DNA from: Bacteroidota bacterium
GTDB lineage: Bacteria > Bacteroidota > Bacteroidia > Bacteroidales > Tenuifilaceae
DNA length: 64,000 nt
Direction of reading: 5' to 3'
Assembly (NCBI GenBank): GCA_029560875.1
Contig: JAKQKB010000202.1
Location: 1-64,000 of the forward strand
Part shown: piece after piece, positions 52,445 to 60,619 of the stretch
Numbering within the stretch: the first letter of the stretch is position 1
Layout: each line of letters opens with the position of its first letter
Program-made: the position numbers and the translations under genes
Notes under the pieces: model-generated
The model's input: the letters and a program-made list of their open reading frames with translations, nothing else
Database searches by the model: none
What the model was told of the DNA's origin: nothing

Positions 52445-52870
52445 ATGCAAAATAGCTCAATGTCGAAAATACTTAAGGTATTATCGTGGCTATTGATGGG
52501 TGTTTCTGTTATAATGACAGCCTTGTTCTACACAGGCAATATGTCAGAGGAGCCATTTATTATGTGGGCTTACTTACTATTTGCTGTGGCAGGATTATTG
52601 GCTCTAGTTTTTCCGGTATATTTCTTTATCAGAAACCCCAAAAATGCCGTTAAGACCTTAGCAGGATTAGCAGTTATGGGCTTGGTGTTTGTAATTGGTT
52701 ATATACTTGCCGATTCAACTCCAATTTTTTCACCCACTCAGAATCCAGATTTATCAAATACTTCTGTTCTAATCCTCACAGATACAGGACTTATTGCTAC
52801 TTACGTTATGTTTGGTGTGGCAATGGTTTTACTACTCTATACTGGAGTAAGAAGTGTTATTAACAAGTAG
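52445..52870 (+). CDS. Small membrane protein encoded between exbB and exbD
   Basis: I do not recognise a named family. The 141-residue protein has four hydrophobic helices (about 12-28, 38-58, 68-90, 112-136) and short loops. The start could be 52445 or the ATG at 52460. It follows exbB by 5 bases and sits before both exbD genes. The position suggests an accessory subunit of the proton-motive complex or a regulator of it. Confidence 0.7.
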   Translation: MQNSSMSKILKVLSWLLMGVSVIMTALFYTGNMSEEPFIMWAYLLFAVAGLLALVFPVYFFIRNPKNAVKTLAGLAVMGLVFVIGYILADSTPIFSPTQNPDLSNTSVLILTDTGLIATYVMFGVAMVLLLYTGVRSVINK

Positions 52871-52880
52871 TTGAATATTC

Positions 52881-52906
52881 GGTTAGCCCAATTTTATGGG
52901 CTAACC
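52881..52906 (+). other. Intra-operon hairpin without a U-tract
   Basis: A perfect 10-bp stem, GGTTAGCCCA (52881-52890) with TGGGCTAACC (52897-52906), has loop ATTTTA. No T-run follows, so it is not a classical terminator. It lies 20 bases before the first exbD start and may stabilise or process the mRNA. Confidence 0.7.
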
Positions 52907-52925
52907 CAAATAATACAATACTGAA

Positions 52926-53504
52926 ATGGCAAGAAAAGTACCAGAAATCAATGCTAGTTCGATGGCCGACATCGCGTTCTTGCTTTTGATTTTCTTCCTG
53001 ATGACCACAACTATGAATGTGGACACAGGCTTACCACGTATGCTTCCGCCTATGCCCGATCCTAGTGTTAAGCAGGACGATGTTGAGGTTAAGCAGAGAA
53101 ACGTTTTTACTGTATTAATCAACAAGAGCGATAGACTACTTGTTCGTGGCGAGCCCATGGATGTTTCCTTGCTCAAGGAGAAGACAAAGGAATTTGTTAT
53201 GAATCCCAATAACGATGCCAATATGTCTGAGCAAGAAGAAAAGGATGTGCCGATGATTGGAAAATTCAATGTATCTAAGGGTGTAGTTTCTCTTCAGAAC
53301 GATAGAGGAACATCATATACCATGTACATGAAGGTTCAGAACGAGTTGGTTGCTGCTTACAATGAACTTCGAGAGGATTTGTCGCGAAGTAACTTTGGTA
53401 AACCTTACGATAAACTCTCAGAAGATGAGAAAGAGGCGATAGGCAAAGCAATACCTTCTCGTATATCAGAGGCTGAACCTAAAAATATTGGAGGGAAAAA
53501 GTAA
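52926..53504 (+). CDS. exbD: ExbD/TolR-family biopolymer transport protein
   Basis: The 192-residue protein is anchored by one N-terminal helix (about 14-34) that carries the proton-binding aspartate Asp15 in SSMADIAFLLLIFFLM. The periplasmic domain follows (VFTVLINKSDRLLVRGEPM). It is longer than E. coli ExbD (141 residues), the extra length lying in the periplasmic part. It overlaps the second exbD by one base. Confidence 0.93.
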   Translation: MARKVPEINASSMADIAFLLLIFFLMTTTMNVDTGLPRMLPPMPDPSVKQDDVEVKQRNVFTVLINKSDRLLVRGEPMDVSLLKEKTKEFVMNPNNDANMSEQEEKDVPMIGKFNVSKGVVSLQNDRGTSYTMYMKVQNELVAAYNELREDLSRSNFGKPYDKLSEDEKEAIGKAIPSRISEAEPKNIGGKK

Positions 53505-53974
53505 TGGCAAAATTTGGACGTAAAGGAAAAGATGATATGCCTGCCATATCAACTGCTTCATTGCCCGATATCGTGTTTATGCTGTTGTTCTTTTTTATGG
53601 TTAGTACAACAATGCGTGAAACCAGCCTTATGGTCTCTTCAAGGCTACCATCCGCAACTGAGGTTGCTAAACTTGAGAAGAAATCGTTAGTATCTTACAT
53701 TTATGTTGGGCCCCCCATTAAAAGTTTTCAGGGTTTATATGGAACAGAGCCTCGCATTCAGCTTAATGATAGTTTTAAGAGCTTGGATGATATCCGTGAC
53801 TTTATTTCATCTGAGCGCGATGCTATGAGCGAATCCGATAGACCTTTGCTTACAACATCGTTAAAAGTTGATGAGGATACTCGTATGGGTGTTGTAACTG
53901 ATATTAAACAGGAACTTCGTAAGGCTAGCGCACTTAAGATTAACTATGCTGCTAAGAAAGTTGAGAAAAAGTAA
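53504..53974 (+). CDS. exbD: Second ExbD/TolR-family protein
   Basis: The 156-residue protein has an N-terminal helix with the functional aspartate Asp22 in ASLPDIVFMLLFFFMV and a periplasmic domain ending in MGVVTDIKQELRKASALKINYA. It is translationally coupled to the first exbD (TAATG overlap). Two different ExbD proteins with one ExbB is a usual Bacteroidota arrangement. A strong terminator closes the operon. Confidence 0.93.
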   Translation: MAKFGRKGKDDMPAISTASLPDIVFMLLFFFMVSTTMRETSLMVSSRLPSATEVAKLEKKSLVSYIYVGPPIKSFQGLYGTEPRIQLNDSFKSLDDIRDFISSERDAMSESDRPLLTTSLKVDEDTRMGVVTDIKQELRKASALKINYAAKKVEKK

Positions 53975-53994
53975 TTTTTCCACTTAATAAGAAT

Positions 53995-54022
53995 AAAAAG
54001 GAGGATTTTTCCTCCTTTTTTT
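53995..54022 (+). terminator. Rho-independent terminator after the exb operon
   Basis: An 11-bp perfect stem, AAAAAGGAGGA (53995-54005) with TCCTCCTTTTT (54010-54020), has loop TTTT and continues into T-rich sequence. Confidence 0.93.
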
Positions 54023-54080
54023 ATTTGACTCAATTAACATTTCCTTTGGTATGGTTGTTTTATATATTATCAATCCAAAC

Positions 54081-54088
54081 TATATTTG
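54081..54088 (+). promoter_or_regulatory. -7 box (TATATTTG) for the alkaline phosphatase gene
   Basis: The sequence is an exact TAnnTTTG match, with TTG at 54055-54057 and a 23-base spacer. Transcription would begin near 54095, only about 10 bases before the ATG at 54105. This rules out the upstream start at 54051. Confidence 0.55.
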
Positions 54089-54104
54089 CATTAAACTAAT
54101 TATA

Positions 54105-55529
54105 ATGAGAATAAAACTTTTATTATCCTTCCTTGTTATCTCTGTTGTGCTGAACAGTTGTAATATTTCACAAAAGAACTATAAGGCCAAGTATGTGTTT
54201 CTATTTATAGGCGATGGAATGGGAATACAGCAAGTGAATATGGCACAGTTATATGCCGATAGTGTTCTTCGCGATCCTTTAGGTGTTGTTTTCACAAAGT
54301 TCCCCGTCACAGGTATTTCTACTACTCATGCTGCAACTCGTTATATAACCTGCTCCGCAGCAGCAGGAACAGCCCTCTCAACAGGAACTAAAACATCTAT
54401 TGGGACAATTGGATTGAATGCAGATCATACCGATACCCTTTTTAGTATTGCAAAACAATTTAAGGAAGCTGGGCGGAAAGTAGCTATTCTAACCAGTGTC
54501 AGCATTGACCATGCTACACCTGCTGCTTTTTATGCACACAAGGGCTCAAGGAGCAGTTATTACGAAATAGCAAAAGATTTATTGGTTAGCAATTACGATT
54601 TTTTTGCCTCAGGCGGATTTGTAGAACCTTACGGCTCCAAGAAAGATTCTGGATCAGTCCCAATATATCAACTTGGGGCTGAAAGGGGAATTAACTTTAC
54701 TCAAACATTCTCGGGCGTTGATTCGTTGTTGAATGTTAAAACAAATTCCATTGTTTACTCTGTTCCAAATCCAGCACCTAGCAGTACTTTGCTGTATGAG
54801 ATTGATAGGGCAGATAGTGATATAACCCTTGAGGATATTACCAGAAAGGCTATAGAAGTAGTTGATAATCCTAATGGATTTTTCATGATGGTCGAAGGGG
54901 GAAAGATAGATTGGGCTTGCCACGATAACGATGCAGCAACGGTGATTAACGAAGTGCTTGCATTTTCTCGCTCTGTTAATGCTGCTTTCGAATTTTACAA
55001 AAAGCACCCTAATGAAACTTTAATAATTGTGACGGCTGACCATGAAACAGGCGGAATGTCCCTTGGAAACGAGGCTAATGGGTACAAGAATTTTTTAAGT
55101 ATTTTGCGCAACCAAAAGATGTCGCAGGAGAAACTTCACCAAACCATTGAAAATTACCATAACGGTAACCCTAATGCAAGTTTCAATCAGGTTATGGACA
55201 TAATCCAACAAAATACCGGATTATCTTTAACCGGAGGTTATGCTTTAAGCCCAGAAGAACTAGAACAGTTAAGGCAGGCTTACAACCTTTACTTTGGTGT
55301 TAAGCAAACGAATAACAGCAAAAACGAGTATAGCAAAACCGATTTATTAGTAAGAACGGCACTCTCAATTTTAAACAAAAAAGCAGGGATTGGATGGACT
55401 AGTGGAACTCATACAGGATCGCCTGTCCCAATATTTGTCATAGGGGAGGGGCAGGCGCTTTTCAATCACTTTATGGACAACACCGATATACCCAAGAATA
55501 TTCTCAAATCAACAGGAATTAAAAAATAA
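54105..55529 (+). CDS. Alkaline phosphatase, lipoprotein form
   Basis: The product has 474 residues from the ATG at 54105, with a lipobox LNSC near residue 18. It is an envelope phosphomonoesterase of the PhoA superfamily. Metal and catalytic motifs are IGDGMG (first aspartate), the nucleophile Ser84 in YITCSAAAGTALSTG, EGGKIDWACHDNDA, VTADHETGGMSLG and GTHTGSPVPIF. The residue before the nucleophile is Cys83, where E. coli PhoA has Asp101. The gene is monocistronic between two terminators; no pho box was recognised. Confidence 0.93.
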   Translation: MRIKLLLSFLVISVVLNSCNISQKNYKAKYVFLFIGDGMGIQQVNMAQLYADSVLRDPLGVVFTKFPVTGISTTHAATRYITCSAAAGTALSTGTKTSIGTIGLNADHTDTLFSIAKQFKEAGRKVAILTSVSIDHATPAAFYAHKGSRSSYYEIAKDLLVSNYDFFASGGFVEPYGSKKDSGSVPIYQLGAERGINFTQTFSGVDSLLNVKTNSIVYSVPNPAPSSTLLYEIDRADSDITLEDITRKAIEVVDNPNGFFMMVEGGKIDWACHDNDAATVINEVLAFSRSVNAAFEFYKKHPNETLIIVTADHETGGMSLGNEANGYKNFLSILRNQKMSQEKLHQTIENYHNGNPNASFNQVMDIIQQNTGLSLTGGYALSPEELEQLRQAYNLYFGVKQTNNSKNEYSKTDLLVRTALSILNKKAGIGWTSGTHTGSPVPIFVIGEGQALFNHFMDNTDIPKNILKSTGIKK

Positions 55530-55531
55530 TT

Positions 55532-55555
55532 AGAGGGCTCAGCCCTCTTTTTTTT
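55532..55555 (+). terminator. Rho-independent terminator after the phosphatase gene
   Basis: AGAGGGC (55532-55538) pairs with GCCCTCT (55542-55548), loop TCA, followed by a T-run to 55555. Confidence 0.92.
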
Positions 55556-55715
55556 CGCCTAATAAGAATGTAATAAAATTTACATTTTTTTTAAATTTGA
55601 CTAATGCTATTAATCAATAGGTTATTAGATGTATTTGTGACTCAAAAAAACTTTCACATTAAAAAAAAAAGTAATAAATTTACTAATCCATAAACTTTTA
55701 ATATTTACATTTTAT

Positions 55716-57377
55716 ATGAGAACACGAATTTGTTTTATAGTTATTTCTGCTTTATTTTTTTCTAACATGCTATTTTCTCAAACTAATGATGGCATAAAAA
55801 AAATTTCTTCGACTTACGATAGGAGCTCAATTACCATACTATACATGCAGTTTCAGGACGAGAATCACTCTGAGGAAGTGAAAGGGAAAGTAGAGAGCTT
55901 ATTTATATCAGATAAGTACTACAATAACAATCTTGGTCAAGTATTCTTTTCTGCACCATTCTCAAGAAATACTTCAGCCATTTCTGATGAGATTAAAAAC
56001 TACTTAAATGAACAAACGGTTGGACGTCAGGTTATATCTAGATGGTATGCAAGGCAGAGCGATGGTGCCATGAGCATGGATTTAATTTTTGATAGGGGAA
56101 TGTTTAACGCTACAGATGCAGCATTCATTAAGGCGCAATCAACAAAATTGGGCAATGCTGTTCTGCAGGATTATGGAAACAGATTAATAGAGCGAAGTTA
56201 TATTTTGGTGCTCGATTACGAGAGTGTCAAAACAATGAATGAGTTGAAAATGCCTAAGATGAAAGGATGGAAGTCTACTGTAACGGGTTATCTTTTTAAA
56301 ATAAACTACAATGAAGAAACCCAGAATGCTTTGTACGATAGTTGGATTTACCCCGAGGATTCTCAGAGTGTTAAGGATGAGAAAAATAAGAAGTTTGAAC
56401 AAATAAACTTTTCTCTCGATTATGTTACAAAAACAACCGTTTATGCTACTGCTTCGCAAGCAGAGGGTACTAGTCAATTAGGAAGACTTCTTAAAGAGAA
56501 AAGTGAAGATGAACTTTTAACAGAGATGGTTCAAAAAGGTTACGATGAAACCTTGTACTACCTAGAAAAGAATCATGAAGATTTTATGGTAAAAACTACC
56601 ATATATCAAGTAGGTCCAATTCGTGCTAAAATTGGGAAGAAAGAGGGACTTAAGTGCGATAATCGGTATTTTGCCTATGAGTATGTTTATGACGAAAAAA
56701 CAAACTCATCAAAACCCAAAATGCGGGGAGTTATTCGCGCAACATCCAAAATTGTTGACAATAGACAGGTTGCAAAAGGCGACATGCCTACTTCTAAGTT
56801 TTACCAAACTGCAGGTCGACGTCTTAAAACAGGCTACCTACTTCGTCAGCAAAACGATATGGGAATTGAGGTTATTGGTGGTTATGAATTTGGAGAAGTA
56901 GGAGGCGGTTATGCTCGTCTAGATGCTCGACTAGGAAGGTATATCGGTATAAAGGCATTGTTTTTATATGTAGATGGAGGGGCAGAGATTAAAGAGTATG
57001 AATACACATACCCCAAATCTATTCTAGGAGTTGAAACTAACGATATTTTATTTTATAGATATGGAGCTGGTATCGCAAAAGGTTTTATGCTAACAAGAAA
57101 TGTTGAGCTTCGTCCATACGTGGGATTTGGTCAGGAAGTGGCTACCTACAAGGATTGGGATGAAGCAGCTGGAGACTTAAAGGTTCTTTATGTAAAGGGT
57201 GGTGCAAATTTGGCACTAAATTTGAAACACAACATCCAAGTTGTTGGAGGCGCTGGGTATTTTTCTTTTGTTAGTAATGCCGAAAACGATAATGGAGACA
57301 CAGAGATTGCGTGGGAAGATATATTTAAAGATCGAGGAGGTGTTACCGCAATGGCTGGATTGAAAATTATGTTCTAA
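55716..57377 (+). CDS. Outer-membrane protein: periplasmic domain plus small C-terminal beta-barrel
   Basis: I do not recognise the family. The 553-residue precursor has a signal peptide (about 1-21), a soluble region (about 25-365) and a C-terminal region (about 370-553) of alternating, aromatic- and glycine-rich strands (VIGGYEFGEVGGGYARLDARL, then YRYGAGIAKGF, LRPYVGFGQEV, VVGGAGYFSFV) ending in phenylalanine. This reads as an ~8-strand barrel. The soluble part begins with ITILYMQFQDENHSEEVKG. It is the first of six co-directional genes for exported proteins, and the next starts 17 bases later. It is probably the outer-membrane anchor of that system. Confidence 0.75.
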   Translation: MRTRICFIVISALFFSNMLFSQTNDGIKKISSTYDRSSITILYMQFQDENHSEEVKGKVESLFISDKYYNNNLGQVFFSAPFSRNTSAISDEIKNYLNEQTVGRQVISRWYARQSDGAMSMDLIFDRGMFNATDAAFIKAQSTKLGNAVLQDYGNRLIERSYILVLDYESVKTMNELKMPKMKGWKSTVTGYLFKINYNEETQNALYDSWIYPEDSQSVKDEKNKKFEQINFSLDYVTKTTVYATASQAEGTSQLGRLLKEKSEDELLTEMVQKGYDETLYYLEKNHEDFMVKTTIYQVGPIRAKIGKKEGLKCDNRYFAYEYVYDEKTNSSKPKMRGVIRATSKIVDNRQVAKGDMPTSKFYQTAGRRLKTGYLLRQQNDMGIEVIGGYEFGEVGGGYARLDARLGRYIGIKALFLYVDGGAEIKEYEYTYPKSILGVETNDILFYRYGAGIAKGFMLTRNVELRPYVGFGQEVATYKDWDEAAGDLKVLYVKGGANLALNLKHNIQVVGGAGYFSFVSNAENDNGDTEIAWEDIFKDRGGVTAMAGLKIMF

Positions 57378-57394
57378 CTTAAATACTTACTAAA

Positions 57395-57916
57395 ATGAAA
57401 AAAAGTGTTTATAAACTATTTCTTTTTGCGATGATCTGTGCTGTTGCATTACCTTTGGGTGCGCAGACTCGCAAGGAGCGTAAAATTCTATACAATAGCC
57501 AGTACAACTACGAGATTGAACCCGTAGGCGTTGGCCAGGATGGCACTAAAGTCTTCAAGGTTTGGGGGTACGGGAAAAAAGTAGAAGACGCAGTAATGAA
57601 TGCCAAGGAAGCTGCCGTTGCTGCTTGTATATTTAAAGGTCTACCTGGGGGGCAAGGTTCTGCACCCACTCCTCCAATTTGTTCTGAACCTAACGCAGAG
57701 GTGAAGCACGAGCAGTATTTCGAAAACTTTTTTAAAGTTGGTGGAAAGTACCTTCAATTTATTGCACTAACCAATGATGGAGACCCTGCAGGTGAAGATC
57801 GTCTTAAAATTAAGAAAGGTTATAAGGTTGCCATTTATGTTCAGGTTATGTACGATGCACTTCGTAAACAACTTGAGGCCGATGGAATAGCTCGTAGGTT
57901 AGATTCTGGTTTCTAA
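57395..57916 (+). CDS. Exported protein with GxG/alanine motif (LPP20-like)
   Basis: The 173-residue precursor has a signal peptide (about 1-24). The core contains FKVWGYGKKVEDAVMNAKEAA, a glycine-x-glycine followed by alanines spaced four apart, as in LPP20/FlgP-type envelope proteins. A CIFKGLPGG loop and a second half with YLQFIALTNDGDP and GYKVAIYVQVMYDALRKQLE follow. No transmembrane segment is seen in the mature part. It lies 17 bases after the barrel gene and 19 before the next. Function unknown. Confidence 0.7.
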   Translation: MKKSVYKLFLFAMICAVALPLGAQTRKERKILYNSQYNYEIEPVGVGQDGTKVFKVWGYGKKVEDAVMNAKEAAVAACIFKGLPGGQGSAPTPPICSEPNAEVKHEQYFENFFKVGGKYLQFIALTNDGDPAGEDRLKIKKGYKVAIYVQVMYDALRKQLEADGIARRLDSGF

Positions 57917-57935
57917 ACAAATTAAAACATTAACT

Positions 57936-58895
57936 ATGAAAAAGATATTTTCATTTATTATTTTATCCTTAGCTGTATTATCGGCAATGGGACAAGCTAA
58001 AAAACCAACCATTATGGTTGTTCCTAGCGATCGTTATTGCATTAGCAAAGAGTTTAAATCCACATTCGAGAATCAGGGTCAAAAGCAAACACTTCCCGAT
58101 TATAAGGCTGCCTTACAGAATGATCCAGATTTACGAATGGTTATTACCAAAATGGCTCAGATTATGGCCGATAGAGGATTCCCTTTAAAGGACTTAGAGC
58201 AAGAACTTAAAAACCTAGAGCAAGAGAGAGCCGAGTCATCAATGCTTACAAGTTCTTCATCTGGCTCTGAAATGGCCGAGAGTCCTATTGATGCATTAAA
58301 GCGTGTAGCTAAGGCCGACATTATTATGGATTTGGATTTCGAGATTAAGCGTCAAGGCCCTCAAAAATATATCACTTTTAACCTTAAAGGTTTGGATGCC
58401 TACACTGCAAAGCAAGTTTCAGGTGCAGCGGGTGCCGGAAAACCTTCCACAGCCGCAGCTCCAGAACTATTGTTGGAAGAAGCAGTGTTAAGCTATATGG
58501 ATGGATTTAACGCAGGCCTTCAACGTCATTTCGATGATATGTTTGCAAAGGGACGCGAGGTTAAAGTTCAGATTAAAGTATGGAGTAACTGGGGGCAGAA
58601 CCTAGAATCAGAATTTGGCGATGAGTCAAAGGAGTTAACCACAATTGTCGAGGACTGGTTTGCCGATAATTGCGTTGAAGGTCGTTATAATTTGGCCGAT
58701 GCAACTGAGAACTTTATGAAGCTTGATCAGGTTCGTATACCTATGATGAAAACGGATGCAAAAGGTCGTCAACGTGCCGTTGACACACGTGCTTTTGTTG
58801 GTGATTTACGCAAGTATTTGAACGATATGGGTGTGCCATCTAAACTTTACCTGCGTGGATTAGGCGAGGCTTGGTTGATTTTGGGTGAGAAGTAA
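57936..58895 (+). CDS. Exported DUF6175-like protein
   Basis: The 319-residue precursor has a signal peptide (about 1-19) followed by KKPTIMVVPSDRYCISKEF, a strand like those opening CsgG/TolB-N-like proteins. Other features are DPDLRMVITKMAQIMADRGF, a helical Glu-rich segment, ADIIMDLDFEIKRQGPQKYI and the C-terminal YLRGLGEAWLILGEK. From memory this resembles DUF6175, an uncharacterised Bacteroidota family. It is the third gene of the six-gene set, with gaps of 19 and 17 bases. It probably works in the periplasm with its neighbours. Confidence 0.7.
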   Translation: MKKIFSFIILSLAVLSAMGQAKKPTIMVVPSDRYCISKEFKSTFENQGQKQTLPDYKAALQNDPDLRMVITKMAQIMADRGFPLKDLEQELKNLEQERAESSMLTSSSSGSEMAESPIDALKRVAKADIIMDLDFEIKRQGPQKYITFNLKGLDAYTAKQVSGAAGAGKPSTAAAPELLLEEAVLSYMDGFNAGLQRHFDDMFAKGREVKVQIKVWSNWGQNLESEFGDESKELTTIVEDWFADNCVEGRYNLADATENFMKLDQVRIPMMKTDAKGRQRAVDTRAFVGDLRKYLNDMGVPSKLYLRGLGEAWLILGEK

Positions 58896-58912
58896 TTTAA
58901 TAAAAGAAGTAT

Positions 58913-59878
58913 ATGAAAAAGATTTTATTAATTCTGGTTGCCTTTGTATTTGGGCTAAATTTAAATGCCCAGAATAGCCAAGGTAAGACCGACGACTTAG
59001 GTCGGATAGCATTGGCGGCTATTGTTCCCGATCAGGCAGAGGGGATTCCTCAATCGGCACGTCAATTATTAGCCAATAAAATGGAACAAATTGCTGTTCA
59101 GAATGGACTTGGTGCTGCTGCATCAAATCCTAGATTCTGCATTGTACCTGTAGTTAATGTGTTAAGTAAGGAAATTACACCTACTGCACCTCCAATGCAG
59201 GCTTTAAATCTCGATGTTACGTTCTATATTGTTGATGCGGCTAGTCAAACCATTTTTAGCCAAACCAACATTCAGGTTAAGGGTGTTGGACAAACGGAGG
59301 ATAAAGCATACATGCAGGCTTTGAAAAATTTAAATGTAAAAGCTGGTCAATTTAAGGGTTTTGTTGAGAGCGGTAAGGAAAAGATACTTGAGTACTACAA
59401 CTCACAGTGCGATGTTGTGCTTAAAGGTGCACAGGCTTTGGCTGGGCAAAAGAAGTACGAGGAATCTCTTTTTACTCTTCTTTCTGTACCCGATGTTTGT
59501 CGTGAGTGTTTCGATAAAAGTATGGATTTATCTGTTGATATCTACAAGCAGTACGCCAACTATAAATGTACCGAGTACATGTCGGGTGCTAAGGCTGCAT
59601 GGGCAAATATGAATGCAGACAAAGCGGCTGAGTTTTTAGGTAAAATTACTCCCGATATGGAATGCTATGAGCAGGCAGTTAAGCTAACCGATGAAATTAC
59701 CCAGAAACAACTTGCCGATGGCGCAAACGTATGGCAATTTAAAATGAAACAATACGATGACTCCGTTGAGAAGGAAAAGATGATGATTCAGGCTGGGAAA
59801 GAGGTTGCTGTATCTTGGGCTTACTGGGGACAAGGCAAACATTTTAACTGGGACTGGAGTTGGCTTTACAAAAAGTAA
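58913..59878 (+). CDS. Exported protein with GxG/alanine motif and helical C-terminal half
   Basis: The 321-residue precursor has a signal peptide (about 1-19). The N-terminal domain (about 20-160) includes ALAAIVPDQAEGIPQSARQLLANKM and IQVKGVGQTEDKAYMQALKNL, another GxG with spaced alanines. The C-terminal half is helical with paired cysteines (SVPDVCRECFDKS) and may be TPR-like (KGAQALAGQKKYEESLFTLL). It ends in tryptophan-rich HFNWDWSWLYKK. Fourth gene of the set. Function unknown. Confidence 0.68.
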   Translation: MKKILLILVAFVFGLNLNAQNSQGKTDDLGRIALAAIVPDQAEGIPQSARQLLANKMEQIAVQNGLGAAASNPRFCIVPVVNVLSKEITPTAPPMQALNLDVTFYIVDAASQTIFSQTNIQVKGVGQTEDKAYMQALKNLNVKAGQFKGFVESGKEKILEYYNSQCDVVLKGAQALAGQKKYEESLFTLLSVPDVCRECFDKSMDLSVDIYKQYANYKCTEYMSGAKAAWANMNADKAAEFLGKITPDMECYEQAVKLTDEITQKQLADGANVWQFKMKQYDDSVEKEKMMIQAGKEVAVSWAYWGQGKHFNWDWSWLYKK

Positions 59879-59939
59879 TTGTTGATATTAAAAATAATTC
59901 TCAATTTTAAAAAGAAGTTTAATCCTAAAACAAAAAGTT

Positions 59940-60518
59940 ATGAAAATTAGACACATGTTTTTATTTGCTGGTGCTTTTGCTGGTGCATTAATGCTAGCTA
60001 GTTGTGGTGGTTCAAAACCTGCTGCTGCTGATGATTCTTTTGGAAAAGAAGTTGTTGTTCCATGTAACGATGATGAATTCCATTCCGATGCTAAATATTT
60101 CCGTGGAACAGGTAATGGCATAAGCCAGGACTTAAGTACTGCTAAGAGTAAAGCAAAAATGGATGCTAACGCTAACCTTTCTAGAAGTATCAATACAACT
60201 CTAAAAATGGTTGCTGACCGCTATGTAAATGAGCGTCAGATTGGCGAAGCTTCAGAGTTTGAGCAAAAGTTTGAGCAAATGACCCGCGAGGTTGTAAATC
60301 AACAATTAAACAACGTTGAGGTTGCTTGTTCTAAAACACTTCAAATGAAGGATGGAAAATATCAAGTTTTCACAGCCCTTCAGGTTGATAAAGCTCAGGT
60401 TCTAAACAACATTAAGGATAAAATTAGCAAGGATCAGAAATTACAACTTGATTACGACAAGATGAAATACGAGCAAATCTTCAACGAGGAGATGGATAAG
60501 CTTGCTAAAGGACAATAA
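59940..60518 (+). CDS. LPP20-like lipoprotein
   Basis: The 192-residue precursor has a lipobox (LASC; Cys22). The mature domain contains YFRGTGNGISQDLSTAKSKA, the most LPP20-like of the group, followed by a long helix and the strand YQVFTALQVDKAQVL. Such proteins sit on the inner face of the outer membrane and in flagellar systems (FlgP) form rings. Here it is the only classical lipoprotein of the six genes, 61 bases after the previous one. A hairpin at 60535-60566 separates it from the sixth gene. Confidence 0.75.
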   Translation: MKIRHMFLFAGAFAGALMLASCGGSKPAAADDSFGKEVVVPCNDDEFHSDAKYFRGTGNGISQDLSTAKSKAKMDANANLSRSINTTLKMVADRYVNERQIGEASEFEQKFEQMTREVVNQQLNNVEVACSKTLQMKDGKYQVFTALQVDKAQVLNNIKDKISKDQKLQLDYDKMKYEQIFNEEMDKLAKGQ

Positions 60519-60534
60519 TTAGCATTAATGAATT

Positions 60535-60566
60535 GAAATCAGCAATCCTTTTGGGTTGCTGATTTC
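60535..60566 (+). other. Hairpin between the fifth and sixth genes of the envelope locus
   Basis: A perfect 11-bp stem, GAAATCAGCAA (60535-60545) with TTGCTGATTTC (60556-60566), has a 10-base loop (TCCTTTTGGG). Only a weak T-rich tail follows. It may be a leaky terminator or a processing site setting different levels of the two genes. Confidence 0.65.
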
Positions 60567-60619
60567 TATTATCAAAAAGAATTTTTATTACAAACCATTT
60601 TGGTTAATATATTATAACG

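Noticed and set aside
54051..54104. Upstream start for the alkaline phosphatase
   Set aside because: It precedes the promoter box and would bury the lipoprotein signal; the ATG at 54105 gives a proper lipobox.
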